From Gallionellales bacterium GWA2_60_18 (GTDB lineage: Bacteria > Pseudomonadota > Gammaproteobacteria > Burkholderiales > Gallionellaceae), in assembly GCA_001801105.1 (NCBI GenBank), contig MGWS01000018.1, positions 1 to 64,000 of the forward strand: a stretch of DNA of 64,000 nucleotides. The letters run 5' to 3'. The translations under genes and the position numbers were made by a program. Shown one piece after another: positions 54,843 through 64,000 of the stretch (positions are counted from its first letter, which is position 1; each line of letters begins with the position of its first letter). The notes under the pieces are model-generated. The model ran no database searches, was not told the origin of the DNA, and was given only the letters and a program-made list of their open reading frames with translations.

Positions 54843-56885
54843 ATGGCAGAAACGATCACCGCAGTAGCGCCCGGCAATACGGTTTCCATCCCCCGGGGCG
54901 TGATCAAGCGCGACGGGACGGCGGCGGCGTTCGATTCCGACAAGATCCGCTCCGCCATCCAGCGCGCCGGCGCCGCCTCCGGTGAATTCGACGCGAACGA
55001 GGCCGCGCTGCTGACCGCGCAGGTGGTCAAGGTGCTGATCCACAAGTTCCGCGCCGAGACGCCGCATATCGAGAAGATCCAGGATACGGTGGAGCAGGTG
55101 CTGATCACCGCCAACCACCTCAAGACCGCGCGCGCCTACATCGTCTATCGCGAACAGCACACCAAGCTGCGCCAGGATCGCAAGACGGTGGTAGACGTGG
55201 AGAGTTCGATCAACGAATACCTCGACCAGATGGACTGGCGCGTCAACGCCAACGCCAATCAGGGCTACAGCCTGGGCGGGCTGATCCTGAACGTGTCCGG
55301 CAAGGTGGTGGCCAATTACTGGCTCAACCATGTCTATCCGCCGGAAGTCGGCGTGGCGCACCGCGAGGGCGACATTCACGTGCACGACCTCGACATGCTG
55401 GCCGGCTATTGCGCCGGCTGGTCGTTGCGCACGCTGCTCAACGAGGGGCTGAACGGTGTACCCGGCAAGGTCGAGGCCAAGCCGCCGAGGCATTTGTCTT
55501 CCGCGGTCGGGCAGATCGTCAACTTTCTCGGCACGTTGCAGAATGAATGGGCCGGCGCGCAGGCGTTCTCCTCGTTCGACACCTACATGGCGCCGTTTGT
55601 CCGCAAGGACAAGCTGTCCTACGACAGCGTCCGGCAGTCCATCCAGGAGCTGATCTACAATCTCAACGTGCCGTCGCGCTGGGGCACGCAGACGCCCTTC
55701 ACCAACCTGACCTTCGACTGGGTATGCCCGGAAGACCTGCGTACGCAGACCCCCATCATCGGCGGCGAAGCCATGCCGTTCTGCTACGGCGAGCTGCAGG
55801 CCGAGATGGACATTATCAACCGCGCCTACATCGAGGTGATGACCAAGGGCGATGCCAAGGGCCGGGTGTTCACCTTCCCGATCCCGACCTACAACATGAC
55901 GCCCGATTTCCCATGGGAATCGGAGAACGCCACGCTGCTGTTCGAGATGACCGCGAAATACGGTCTGCCGTACTTCCAGAACTTCATCAATTCCGACCTC
56001 AAGCCCAACATGGTGCGCTCGATGTGCTGCCGTTTGCAACTCGACCTGCGCGAACTGCTCAAGCGCGGCAACGGCCTGTTCGGCAGCGCCGAGCAGACCG
56101 GCTCGGTGGGCGTGGTGACGATCAATTGCGCGCGCCTCGGCTATCTCTTCCAGGGCAACGAGGAAGCGCTGCTGGAAAGGCTGGACGAGTTGCTGGAGAT
56201 CGGCAAGAACAGCCTGGAGATCAAGCGCAAGGTGATCCAGCGTCACATGGATGCGGGGCTGTTCCCCTATACCAAGCGCTATCTCGGCACGCTGCGCAAC
56301 CACTTCTCCACACTGGGCGTGAACGGCATCAACGAGATGATCCGCAACTTCACCTGCGACGAGCACGACATCACCACTGGCTGGGGTTACGATTTCGCCG
56401 TGCGCCTGCTCGACCACGTGCGCGCAAGGATGGTGGCGTTCCAGGAAGAGACCGGCCACATGTACAACCTCGAAGCGACGCCGGCGGAAGGCACCACCTA
56501 CCGTTTCGCCAAGGAAGACCGCAAGCGCTTTCCCGACATCATTCAGGCCGGTTCGCAGGATCGCCCGTATTACACCAATTCCTCGCAGCTTCCGGTCGGC
56601 TTCACCGACGATCCGTTCGAGGCGCTGGAACGCCAGGAGGTGCTGCAGCGCAAATACACCGGTGGCACCGTGCTGCACCTGTACATGAGCGAGCGCATCA
56701 CCAGTGCGGAAGCCTGCAAGACGCTGGTGCGGCGCGCGCTGGAGCGTTTCGCGCAACCGTACATCACGATCACGCCGACGTTCTCGATCTGCCCCACGCA
56801 CGGCTATCTCGAGGGCGAGCACCATTACTGCCCAAAATGCGACCAGGAACGCCTCGCGGAGAAGCGCAGGAAACTGGCCGCCTGA
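54843..56885 (+). CDS. nrdD: Class III (anaerobic) ribonucleotide reductase large protein, lacking the glycyl-radical loop
   Basis: A 680-residue enzyme that would reduce ribonucleotides without oxygen. Residues about 15-105 are an ATP-cone (PRGVIKRDGTAAAFDSDKI). The catalytic part has HVHDLDMLAGYCAGWSL with its cysteine, and MCCRLQLDL. It ends with a zinc motif, SICPTHGYLEGEHHYCPKC, then stops. The glycyl-radical segment (RVxGY...FNxGK) that normally follows in the same chain is absent and is encoded by the next gene. AGGAGG precedes the ATG at 54843. Confidence 0.93.
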   Translation: MAETITAVAPGNTVSIPRGVIKRDGTAAAFDSDKIRSAIQRAGAASGEFDANEAALLTAQVVKVLIHKFRAETPHIEKIQDTVEQVLITANHLKTARAYIVYREQHTKLRQDRKTVVDVESSINEYLDQMDWRVNANANQGYSLGGLILNVSGKVVANYWLNHVYPPEVGVAHREGDIHVHDLDMLAGYCAGWSLRTLLNEGLNGVPGKVEAKPPRHLSSAVGQIVNFLGTLQNEWAGAQAFSSFDTYMAPFVRKDKLSYDSVRQSIQELIYNLNVPSRWGTQTPFTNLTFDWVCPEDLRTQTPIIGGEAMPFCYGELQAEMDIINRAYIEVMTKGDAKGRVFTFPIPTYNMTPDFPWESENATLLFEMTAKYGLPYFQNFINSDLKPNMVRSMCCRLQLDLRELLKRGNGLFGSAEQTGSVGVVTINCARLGYLFQGNEEALLERLDELLEIGKNSLEIKRKVIQRHMDAGLFPYTKRYLGTLRNHFSTLGVNGINEMIRNFTCDEHDITTGWGYDFAVRLLDHVRARMVAFQEETGHMYNLEATPAEGTTYRFAKEDRKRFPDIIQAGSQDRPYYTNSSQLPVGFTDDPFEALERQEVLQRKYTGGTVLHLYMSERITSAEACKTLVRRALERFAQPYITITPTFSICPTHGYLEGEHHYCPKCDQERLAEKRRKLAA

Positions 56886-56919
56886 ATTTGCCACATCACA
56901 TAACCACAGGGAGAACAAC

Positions 56920-57114
56920 ATGACCGACCTTTCCGACCAGACCCGCCTTGCCGCCGGCGAATCCAGCCTGAGCGAAGCCGAGCGCCAGCCTTGCGAGGTG
57001 TGGACGCGCGTGATGGGCTACCACCGTCCGGTGGCCTCATTCAACATCGGCAAGAAGGGCGAGCACGCCGAGCGCAAGTATTTTCAGGAATGCCGCGCGC
57101 AGCTGGCTTCCTGA
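56920..57114 (+). CDS. Separate glycyl-radical domain of class III ribonucleotide reductase
   Basis: A 64-residue protein that matches only the C-terminal radical loop of NrdD: PCEVWTRVMGYHRPVASFN, then IGKKGEHAERKYF. Gly33 in RVMGY is the predicted radical-bearing residue, the equivalent of the glycine in RVCGY of the Escherichia coli enzyme. The gene has its own ribosome site (CAGGGAGAACAAC) 34 bases after the nrdD stop, so it is a clean separate gene and not a frameshift. It should dock on NrdD and be activated by NrdG. Confidence 0.88.
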   Translation: MTDLSDQTRLAAGESSLSEAERQPCEVWTRVMGYHRPVASFNIGKKGEHAERKYFQECRAQLAS

Positions 57115-57136
57115 TCGCGCAGGGAAGATAACGCAT

Positions 57137-57164
57137 GGCCGGCCCCGTACGGGGCGCGGCCGGC
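57137..57164. repeat. GC hairpin between the radical-domain gene and nrdG
   Basis: CCCCGTACGGGG is a perfect palindrome nested inside GGCCGG...CCGGC arms. No T-run follows, so it is not a typical terminator; it may reduce read-through into nrdG or stabilise the upstream RNA. Confidence 0.5.
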
Positions 57165-57186
57165 GGTTCCCGTCCCCATTGTCCCA

Positions 57187-57882
57187 ATGTCGTTCAGCCT
57201 GCAAATCGGCGGCCTGACGCCGCTGACCAGCACCGATTTCCCCGGTTGTCTGGCCGCAGTGGTGTTCTGCCAGGGCTGTCCTTGGCGCTGCGGCTATTGC
57301 CACAATCCCCATCTCATCCCGCCGCGCGGCGAGCATCCGCTGGCATGGCCGGATGTCGCCGCTTTTCTGCAGCGCCGCCGCGGCTTGCTCGATGCGGTGG
57401 TGTTCAGCGGCGGCGAGCCGACGCTGCAGCAAGGGCTGGACGCTGCCATCGGCGAGACGCGCGCGCTGGATTTCCGGGTCGGACTGCATACCGGCGGCAC
57501 CTATCCCGAGCGTCTGGCCGGATTGCTGCCGCAGCTGTCCTGGGTGGGCATGGACATCAAGACCGGCTTTGACGATTACGAGCGGGTGACCGGGGTGCCG
57601 GGCAGCGGCGAACGGGCGCGGGAGAGCGCGCTGTCGCTGCTGGCCGGCGGCGTGCCGCACGAGTTCCGCACCACCGTGCATCCGCTGTACCACAGCCGGG
57701 AATCGTTGCTGGCGCTTGCCTCGGAGTTGCGGCAGATGGGAGTGCGGGATTACGTGTTGCAGGAGTTTCGGCCGCAGGGCTGTGCCGACGGCTCGCTCGC
57801 CGGTCATGCCGCGCTGCTGGATGACGAACTGTGCGGGCAATTGGGGGCGATGTTCGAGCGCTTCTCGGTGCGCAGCGCCTGA
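57187..57882 (+). CDS. nrdG: Anaerobic ribonucleotide reductase activating protein
   Basis: A 231-residue radical SAM activase. The iron-sulfur motif CxxxCxxC reads CQGCPWRCGYCHNP near residue 30, followed by VVFSGGEPTLQ. It would generate the glycyl radical on the small protein encoded upstream. It is longer than Escherichia coli NrdG and of the TIGR02495 type. The ribosome site before the ATG is weak. Confidence 0.92.
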   Translation: MSFSLQIGGLTPLTSTDFPGCLAAVVFCQGCPWRCGYCHNPHLIPPRGEHPLAWPDVAAFLQRRRGLLDAVVFSGGEPTLQQGLDAAIGETRALDFRVGLHTGGTYPERLAGLLPQLSWVGMDIKTGFDDYERVTGVPGSGERARESALSLLAGGVPHEFRTTVHPLYHSRESLLALASELRQMGVRDYVLQEFRPQGCADGSLAGHAALLDDELCGQLGAMFERFSVRSA

Positions 57883-57884
57883 TT

Positions 57885-58787
57885 CTATTGCAGGATGAAC
57901 TCGATCAGTTCGGTGGGCTCGTCGGTGAACGATACGCCCAGGCTGATGCTGCCGGATTTGTGCAGCACGATCTGTTCGCGGAACAACTGGATCACCTGGC
58001 CATCGCTGAAGCGCACATGGGTGCCGTTCGAACTGTGGTCGAACAGGGTGAACTTGGTGAAGCCGAGCTCGATGCGCGCATGCTGGCGCGAGGCGAAATT
58101 GCTGTCGATCACGATGTCGCAGCTGCCCTCGCGTCCCAGCACCACGCTGCGGCGTTGTTCGTTGACGACGACGAGCTGCTGCCGGTAGCGCAGCAGCAAT
58201 TCGTTGCGCGCGTCGGCAGGCTTGCGGAACTGCGCCAGGCCGATGCGCGTGGTCAGGGTGCTGTCCTGCTCCCACAGGATCTGGAACACGTCGAGCGCTT
58301 CCTGCTTGCCGCGCAGCTCGGCGCGCATGATCTGGCGCGCCCGCTTGCGCAGCCGCTCCGGCAGCGCCTCGGCGGCGGCCCGCGTGGCCAGAACCTGGCG
58401 CGCGCGGGTGATGGCGGTGACGCGCGCCGCCACGTTGACCGTGTCGCCGTACACGTCGCCCCCCTCGCAGATCACATCGCCATAGTGGAAGCCGATGCGG
58501 ATGTACATCGGATGCGCGCTGCCGCCCGGCGGCGATGCATGGACCTCGCTCTGCATCGCGCAGGCGGCCTCGAATGCGGCGGCGGGCGACGGGAAGGTGC
58601 ACATGATCTCGTCGCCCATGGTCTTGACCAGCGTGCCGCCGTGCGCTGCCGCTTCGCGGGCCATCATGGCCGTGCAGCCGGCGATCAGTTGCCGGGCGGG
58701 TTCGTCGCCGAGCTTGTCGTACAGGGCGGTGCTGCCGCTGATGTCGGCGAACAGCACGGCCAGCTTGGCGGTCGTGGGTTCGCTCAT
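57885..58787 (-). CDS. Class III adenylate/guanylate cyclase with FHA domain
   Basis: A 300-residue soluble protein. Residues 1-170 are a cyclase domain with metal-binding aspartates in VLFADISGSTAL and TMGDEIM, and TVNVAAR. Residues about 195-295 are an FHA domain (VVLGREGSCDIVIDSNFASR, then QHARIEL and DHSSNGTHV), which recognises phosphothreonine. The product could be cAMP, which would link to the ChpA/PilJ pathway, but this is inference. It overlaps ubiH by four bases. Confidence 0.88.
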   Translation of the reverse strand: MSEPTTAKLAVLFADISGSTALYDKLGDEPARQLIAGCTAMMAREAAAHGGTLVKTMGDEIMCTFPSPAAAFEAACAMQSEVHASPPGGSAHPMYIRIGFHYGDVICEGGDVYGDTVNVAARVTAITRARQVLATRAAAEALPERLRKRARQIMRAELRGKQEALDVFQILWEQDSTLTTRIGLAQFRKPADARNELLLRYRQQLVVVNEQRRSVVLGREGSCDIVIDSNFASRQHARIELGFTKFTLFDHSSNGTHVRFSDGQVIQLFREQIVLHKSGSISLGVSFTDEPTELIEFILQ

Positions 58788-59944
58788 CCGTTCGCCCCGA
58801 ACATCATGCGTTTTGCCACGAAGTGTTTGGCGAACGGCAGACAGTCCAGCGCGGACAGCGCGGCACCGCGTGCCGTGCCGAGCAACGGCAAGTCATTGGA
58901 GAACAGGCGTACCAGGCTGTCGGTGAAGCGTATCCCGGCAGCGCGGTCGAGCCGCCGGGCGGCGCGGTATGCCTCCAGCATCTCCGTCGAACCCAGCGCG
59001 GCGCGACCGGTATCGAGCACCACCTGCGCCAGTTCCCAGGCATCGCGCAGGCCCATGTTGAAACCTTGTCCCGCCACCGGATGCAGGGTCTGCGCGGCGT
59101 TGCCGAGCAGCACGGTGTGCGGCATTGGCGACAGCTGCGGCGCGCGCCTGAGGCCGAGCGGAAAACAGCTGCGCTGGCCGGCGGCGACGAATTCCCCGAC
59201 GCGGTCGCCGAAATGTCCGTGCAGTTCGCGCAGGAAGCGCGCGTCGTCCCATTCCAGCATCTCACGCGCCTTGTCGTGCGGCGCGGTCCAGACCAGTTCG
59301 TAGCCGTCCCCGTGGGGCAGCAGCGCCACCGGCCCCTGCGCGGTAAAGCGTTCGAAGGCGAGGCCGGGCTGCGGTGCGGTGCTGGCGACATGGGCGATCA
59401 CCGCGCTCTGGCCGTAGTCGTGGAACTCCGGCGGGTAGCGTTCGGCCAGCATCCTGCCGCCGTCGGCGACCACCGCGAGGCGGGCGCGCAAAGCGTGCTC
59501 CGCGCCATCGACCCGGTAGCGGAGCGTGGCCTGGCCGGATTCGCCCTGCAATTGTGCGACGCTGGCGCCGTAGTGCAGCGTGCAGCCGCTGCGGCGCAAG
59601 GTTTGGTCGAGCGCGCCGTGCAACGCGGGATAGGACAGCACGTAGCCGAGTTCCGGCACGCCCATCTCGTCCGCGCGCAGCATGGCGCGACCGAAGCTGT
59701 GACGCTGCGAGATGTGGATGGTGCGGATCGGCGAGACGCCTTTTATGGAATTCCATATGCCCAGCCGATCCAGCAGCAGGCGGCTGCCCCGGGACAATGC
59801 CAGTGCGCGTGCATCCGTGTTCGGCGCATCCGCCGGGCGCGCTTCCAGCACGCGGATGTCCAGCCCGCTGTCGCGCAGCGCCAGTGCCAGTGACGTGCCC
59901 ACCGGGCCGCCGCCGATGACGGCGATGTCGCACTGCTCAGTCAT
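58784..59944 (-). CDS. ubiH: Ubiquinone biosynthesis FAD monooxygenase of the UbiH/UbiF family
   Basis: A 386-residue flavin hydroxylase of the UbiH/UbiF family, acting with oxygen on ubiquinone intermediates. FAD motifs are IAVIGGGPVGTSLAL, DARALALS, and GNAAQTLHPVAGQGFNMGLRD. It follows pepP, with an 8-base overlap, the classic pepP-ubiH order. Which ring position it hydroxylates is not certain. Confidence 0.92.
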   Translation of the reverse strand: MTEQCDIAVIGGGPVGTSLALALRDSGLDIRVLEARPADAPNTDARALALSRGSRLLLDRLGIWNSIKGVSPIRTIHISQRHSFGRAMLRADEMGVPELGYVLSYPALHGALDQTLRRSGCTLHYGASVAQLQGESGQATLRYRVDGAEHALRARLAVVADGGRMLAERYPPEFHDYGQSAVIAHVASTAPQPGLAFERFTAQGPVALLPHGDGYELVWTAPHDKAREMLEWDDARFLRELHGHFGDRVGEFVAAGQRSCFPLGLRRAPQLSPMPHTVLLGNAAQTLHPVAGQGFNMGLRDAWELAQVVLDTGRAALGSTEMLEAYRAARRLDRAAGIRFTDSLVRLFSNDLPLLGTARGAALSALDCLPFAKHFVAKRMMFGANG

Positions 59945-61238
59945 GGCGCATCAGCTCCTCGATGGCATCGGCGTCTTTCGGTGCGGAGGCGGTCAGCACT
60001 TCGTTGCCGTCCGCCGTGATGGCCACGTCGTCCTCGATGCGGATGCCGATGTTCCACAGCGCCAGCGGCACATCGTCGGCGGGGCGGATGTAGCAGCCGG
60101 GCTCGACGGTCAGGGTCATGCCGGGTTGCAACAGGCGCCAGCGGTCATCGACCTTGTAGTCGCCGACGTCGTGCACGTCCATGCCCAGCCAGTGGCCGGT
60201 GCGGTGCATGTAGAAGCGCTTGTAGCTTTCGCTCTCCAGCACTTCATCCAAGCTACCGTGGCAGAGTTTGAGGTCGATGAAGCCCTGCGCCAGCACGCGC
60301 AACGCGGCTTCGTGCGGCGCGTTCCAAGGGTTGCCGGGTTGCGCGTCGGCGATGGCGGCGGCCTGCGCGGCGAGCACCATCTGGTACACGTCGCGTTGCG
60401 CGGCATCGAATCTGCCGTTGACCGGGAAGGTGCGGGTGATATCGGCGGCATAGCCTTCCACTTCGCAGCCCGCGTCGATCAGCAGCAGGTCGCCGTCGCG
60501 CAGGCATGCGCTGTTCGAGATGTAATGCAGCACGCAGGCGTTCGCGCCGCCGGCGACGATGGCGGGATAGGCCTGGTGGCGCGCGCCGTGGCGGCAGAAT
60601 TCGTGCAGCAGCTCCGCCTCGACTTCGTATTCATGCAGGTCGGGGCGCGTGCAGCGCATGGCGCGGCGGTGCGCCTGCGCGGAGATCGTGGCGGCGCGGC
60701 GCATGACACCGAGTTCGTGCGTATCCTTGATGAGGCGCATCTCGTGCAGCAGGGCGCGCACGTCGCATACCCGGTCGGGCGCGCGGATGCCGCTGCGTAT
60801 CTTGGATTGCACCGTGTTGCGCAGTTCGAGCAGGCGGCTGTCCCAGGCGGCATTCGCCCCGAGCGGCCAGAACAGCGCGGGCTGGTTGCCCAGCAGTTCG
60901 GCCAATCTTTCATCCAGCCGTTCGATGGCGCAGGCCTCGTCGAAACCGTAGCGCTCCTGCGCCGCTTCCGGGCCGCAGCGGTAGCCGTCCCAGATCTCGC
61001 GCTCCGGGTTCTTCTCGCGGCAGAACAGGATGGAGCGCGGCTGCTCGCCGGCGACCAGCACCAGCACCGCCTCCGGTTCGGTGAAGCCGGTGAGGTAGTA
61101 GAAGCTGCTGTCGTGCCGGTAGGCGTAGTGCGTGTCGCCGTTGCGTGCCACTTCTTCGGCGGTGGGAATGATGGCGATGCCGCTTCCCATCTTTTCGATG
61201 AGGCGGTCGCGGCGTTCGGCGCAGGGCGTTAGTGTCAT
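59937..61238 (-). CDS. pepP: Xaa-Pro aminopeptidase P
   Basis: A 433-residue metallopeptidase that removes residues before proline. The pita-bread metal ligands are in LIDAGCEVEGYAADITRTF, HRTGHWLGMDVHD, VEPGCYI, and IEDDVAI. I chose the ATG at 61238 to fit the family N-terminus (TLTPCAERRDRLIEKMG); the ribosome site is weak. Its end overlaps ubiH. Confidence 0.94.
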   Translation of the reverse strand: MTLTPCAERRDRLIEKMGSGIAIIPTAEEVARNGDTHYAYRHDSSFYYLTGFTEPEAVLVLVAGEQPRSILFCREKNPEREIWDGYRCGPEAAQERYGFDEACAIERLDERLAELLGNQPALFWPLGANAAWDSRLLELRNTVQSKIRSGIRAPDRVCDVRALLHEMRLIKDTHELGVMRRAATISAQAHRRAMRCTRPDLHEYEVEAELLHEFCRHGARHQAYPAIVAGGANACVLHYISNSACLRDGDLLLIDAGCEVEGYAADITRTFPVNGRFDAAQRDVYQMVLAAQAAAIADAQPGNPWNAPHEAALRVLAQGFIDLKLCHGSLDEVLESESYKRFYMHRTGHWLGMDVHDVGDYKVDDRWRLLQPGMTLTVEPGCYIRPADDVPLALWNIGIRIEDDVAITADGNEVLTASAPKDADAIEELMRHD

Positions 61239-61267
61239 GGTCAAATGATAAACCGATTCGTTCGTTT

Positions 61268-61540
61268 TCAGTGCAGCCATCCTCCGGCGCGGAGGATGCC
61301 CACGATGCCCACCATCACCCAGAAGACATTGAGCATGGTGTAGGCCGCATCCTTTTTAAGCATGGCGCACCAGGAAAGCATCACCGCATCGATGGTGTTG
61401 AATGCCCAGACGAACATGAACGGGCTGGCTGGCCCCATCCAGCTTACCAGCGAAAAACTGAAGATGCGCATCAGCACCCCGGTCATCTCGATGTGTTTGA
61501 TGTACTTCAGGACAAAGCGATTGGCTTGGGCGATGGGCAT
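61268..61540 (-). CDS. Small integral membrane protein
   Basis: A 90-residue protein with two or three hydrophobic helices: SFSLVSWMGPASPFMFVWAF, then IDAVMLSWCAML, and MLNVFWVMVGIVGILRAGG. It resembles short PQ-loop-like membrane proteins, though I cannot assign a function. It lies ten bases after murU and may be cotranscribed with it. Confidence 0.65.
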   Translation of the reverse strand: MPIAQANRFVLKYIKHIEMTGVLMRIFSFSLVSWMGPASPFMFVWAFNTIDAVMLSWCAMLKKDAAYTMLNVFWVMVGIVGILRAGGWLH

Positions 61541-61550
61541 GGACGATGCT

Positions 61551-63351
<1,801 letters not shown>

Positions 63352-63375
63352 ATTGAGTCTTTGTCGAAGGGCGTT

Positions 63376-63403
63376 GGTGGTAAACTTGACGGAGTTTACC
63401 ACC
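63376..63403. promoter_or_regulatory. Perfect 11-bp palindrome between amgK and lptD
   Basis: GGTGGTAAACT and AGTTTACCACC are exactly complementary around TGACGG. The site lies in the short 72-bp gap between the divergent amgK and lptD genes, so it could be an operator acting on both; the TTGAC within it could also be a -35 element. Confidence 0.55.
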
Positions 63404-63423
63404 TTGACCATTGCCTGCGCGCC

Positions 63424-64000
63424 ATGCGGTTTCGCCTCAAACCCGTCGCCCTTTCCCTGCTGTGCGCATTTACGCATGGTGCCTCCGCAGCGGACCTGCT
63501 CGCGCTGCGGCTGGACAAGACTTTCATGGCGATGGCGGAGCCGCAGCAGGAAACGCCGGCTTTCGTCGAGGCCGACCGCCTGACCGGGAAAAAAGAGAAC
63601 CAGATCGAGGCGACCGGCAACGCGATCCTGCGCAAGCGCGGACAGTCGATCCGGGCGGACCGGCTGTTGTATTTCCAGGATACGCAGGATGTCGATGCGC
63701 AGGGTTCGGTGGTGCTGGAGCAGGATCGCAGCACCATGAGCGGGCCACACCTCAAACTGAACCTGGACACCAACATCGGCTTCATGGAACAGCCGGTGTT
63801 CTATCTGGCGGAGAACGGCGGGCGCGGCGCGGCGGACATGCTGCACATCCACGACAAGCAGCATTACACGCTGGACAACGCGAGCTATACCACCTGTCGC
63901 GCCGATGAGGAAGACTGGCTGCTGAAGATGCGGGGGCTGGAACTCGACCGCGATAACCAGATCGGCGTGGCGCACCATGCCTGGGTGGAGTTCATGGGCG
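63424..64000 (+). CDS. lptD: LPS-assembly protein LptD, N-terminal part
   Basis: The gene runs off the right edge, leaving 192 codons. A signal peptide (KPVALSLLCAFTHGASA) is followed by the OstA-like periplasmic domain, with GNAILRKRGQSIRADRLLYF and the YTTC segment that carries one of the disulfide cysteines. LptD inserts lipopolysaccharide into the outer membrane. It is divergent from amgK, a typical betaproteobacterial arrangement. Confidence 0.9.
   Translation, partial: MRFRLKPVALSLLCAFTHGASAADLLALRLDKTFMAMAEPQQETPAFVEADRLTGKKENQIEATGNAILRKRGQSIRADRLLYFQDTQDVDAQGSVVLEQDRSTMSGPHLKLNLDTNIGFMEQPVFYLAENGGRGAADMLHIHDKQHYTLDNASYTTCRADEEDWLLKMRGLELDRDNQIGVAHHAWVEFMG

Noticed and set aside
54825..56921. 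A 698-codon reading opposite nrdD on the minus strand
   Set aside because: It is a codon-bias shadow of nrdD; its composition is rich in His, Val and Arg, and no domain is recognisable.
56883..56922. Frameshift or sequencing error separating nrdD from its radical loop
   Set aside because: There is a proper stop, a 34-base spacer, a clear ribosome site and an N-terminal extension of about 24 residues before the radical motif, so a simple indel cannot explain it.

Overview
The window is a dense, GC-rich stretch of bacterial chromosome. It most resembles a betaproteobacterium of the Nitrosomonadales/Gallionellaceae type (Sideroxydans- or Gallionella-like). This is inferred from gene content and order, not from a search. 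The supporting blocks are pilGHIJ-chpA followed by yqgE-ruvX-pyrB-pyrX, a gshA of the Acidithiobacillus ferrooxidans type with apbE and manX-ptsH-ptsI, metX-metW-ampG, and an amgK-murU peptidoglycan recycling pair.

Layout. Positions 1-5050 hold the end of an ammonium transporter gene with its terminator, a Rossmann-PAS-GGDEF regulator, and a prlC-purU operon. Positions 5090-7770 are an AT-richer accessory islet with a MazEF-like and a HigBA-like toxin-antitoxin pair, a zinc-ribbon mini-protein, a DUF3883 nuclease-like gene and a gene remnant. Positions 7805-19585 form one long leftward run: twitching chemosensory genes pilG, pilH, pilI, pilJ and chpA, then yqgE, ruvX, pyrB and a non-catalytic dihydroorotase homologue. 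Positions 19850-25380 carry trkA-trkH, a thioredoxin-like gene with an inositol-phosphatase-like gene, rsmE and a tautomerase. Positions 25390-32740 are more lineage-specific: a TPR/SPINDLY glycosyltransferase, an ornithine-cyclodeaminase-like protein, a PaaK/CapK-like ligase, and a Slam-like outer-membrane protein paired with a FecR-domain surface protein. Positions 33070-45920 carry argA, a kinase-like fusion, ampG-metW-metX under a SAM-II-like riboswitch, oxyR, a regulatory PTS, apbE and gshA. Positions 46080-51840 carry an ABC-F ATPase, murI, a glutaredoxin-like protein, xth, yhcC and ubiU. Positions 52135-57880 are an anaerobic block: ubiV and ubiT for oxygen-independent ubiquinone synthesis, then class III ribonucleotide reductase with its activase. 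Positions 57885-64000 carry a cyclase-FHA protein, ubiH, pepP, murU, amgK and the start of lptD.

The genes describe an organism that lives across oxygen gradients. It has oxygen-dependent (ubiH) and oxygen-independent (ubiUVT) quinone hydroxylation, an oxygen-sensitive ribonucleotide reductase, OxyR and a PAS domain of the FixL type.

The most notable observations are four. (1) The class III ribonucleotide reductase is split: the large NrdD protein stops after its zinc motif, and the glycyl-radical loop is in a separate 64-residue gene. (2) Four palindromic elements of 140-154 bp sit directly behind stop codons inside operons. Their cores are related, but the outer stems differ from copy to copy while staying self-complementary; two of them include the ribosome-binding site of the next gene. 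(3) A FecR/barrel protein is paired with a Slam-like translocator. (4) Several families of short palindromic repeats are dispersed through the window, and some have entered coding sequence (ruvX, murU). No CRISPR array, rRNA, tRNA or intact insertion sequence was recognised.
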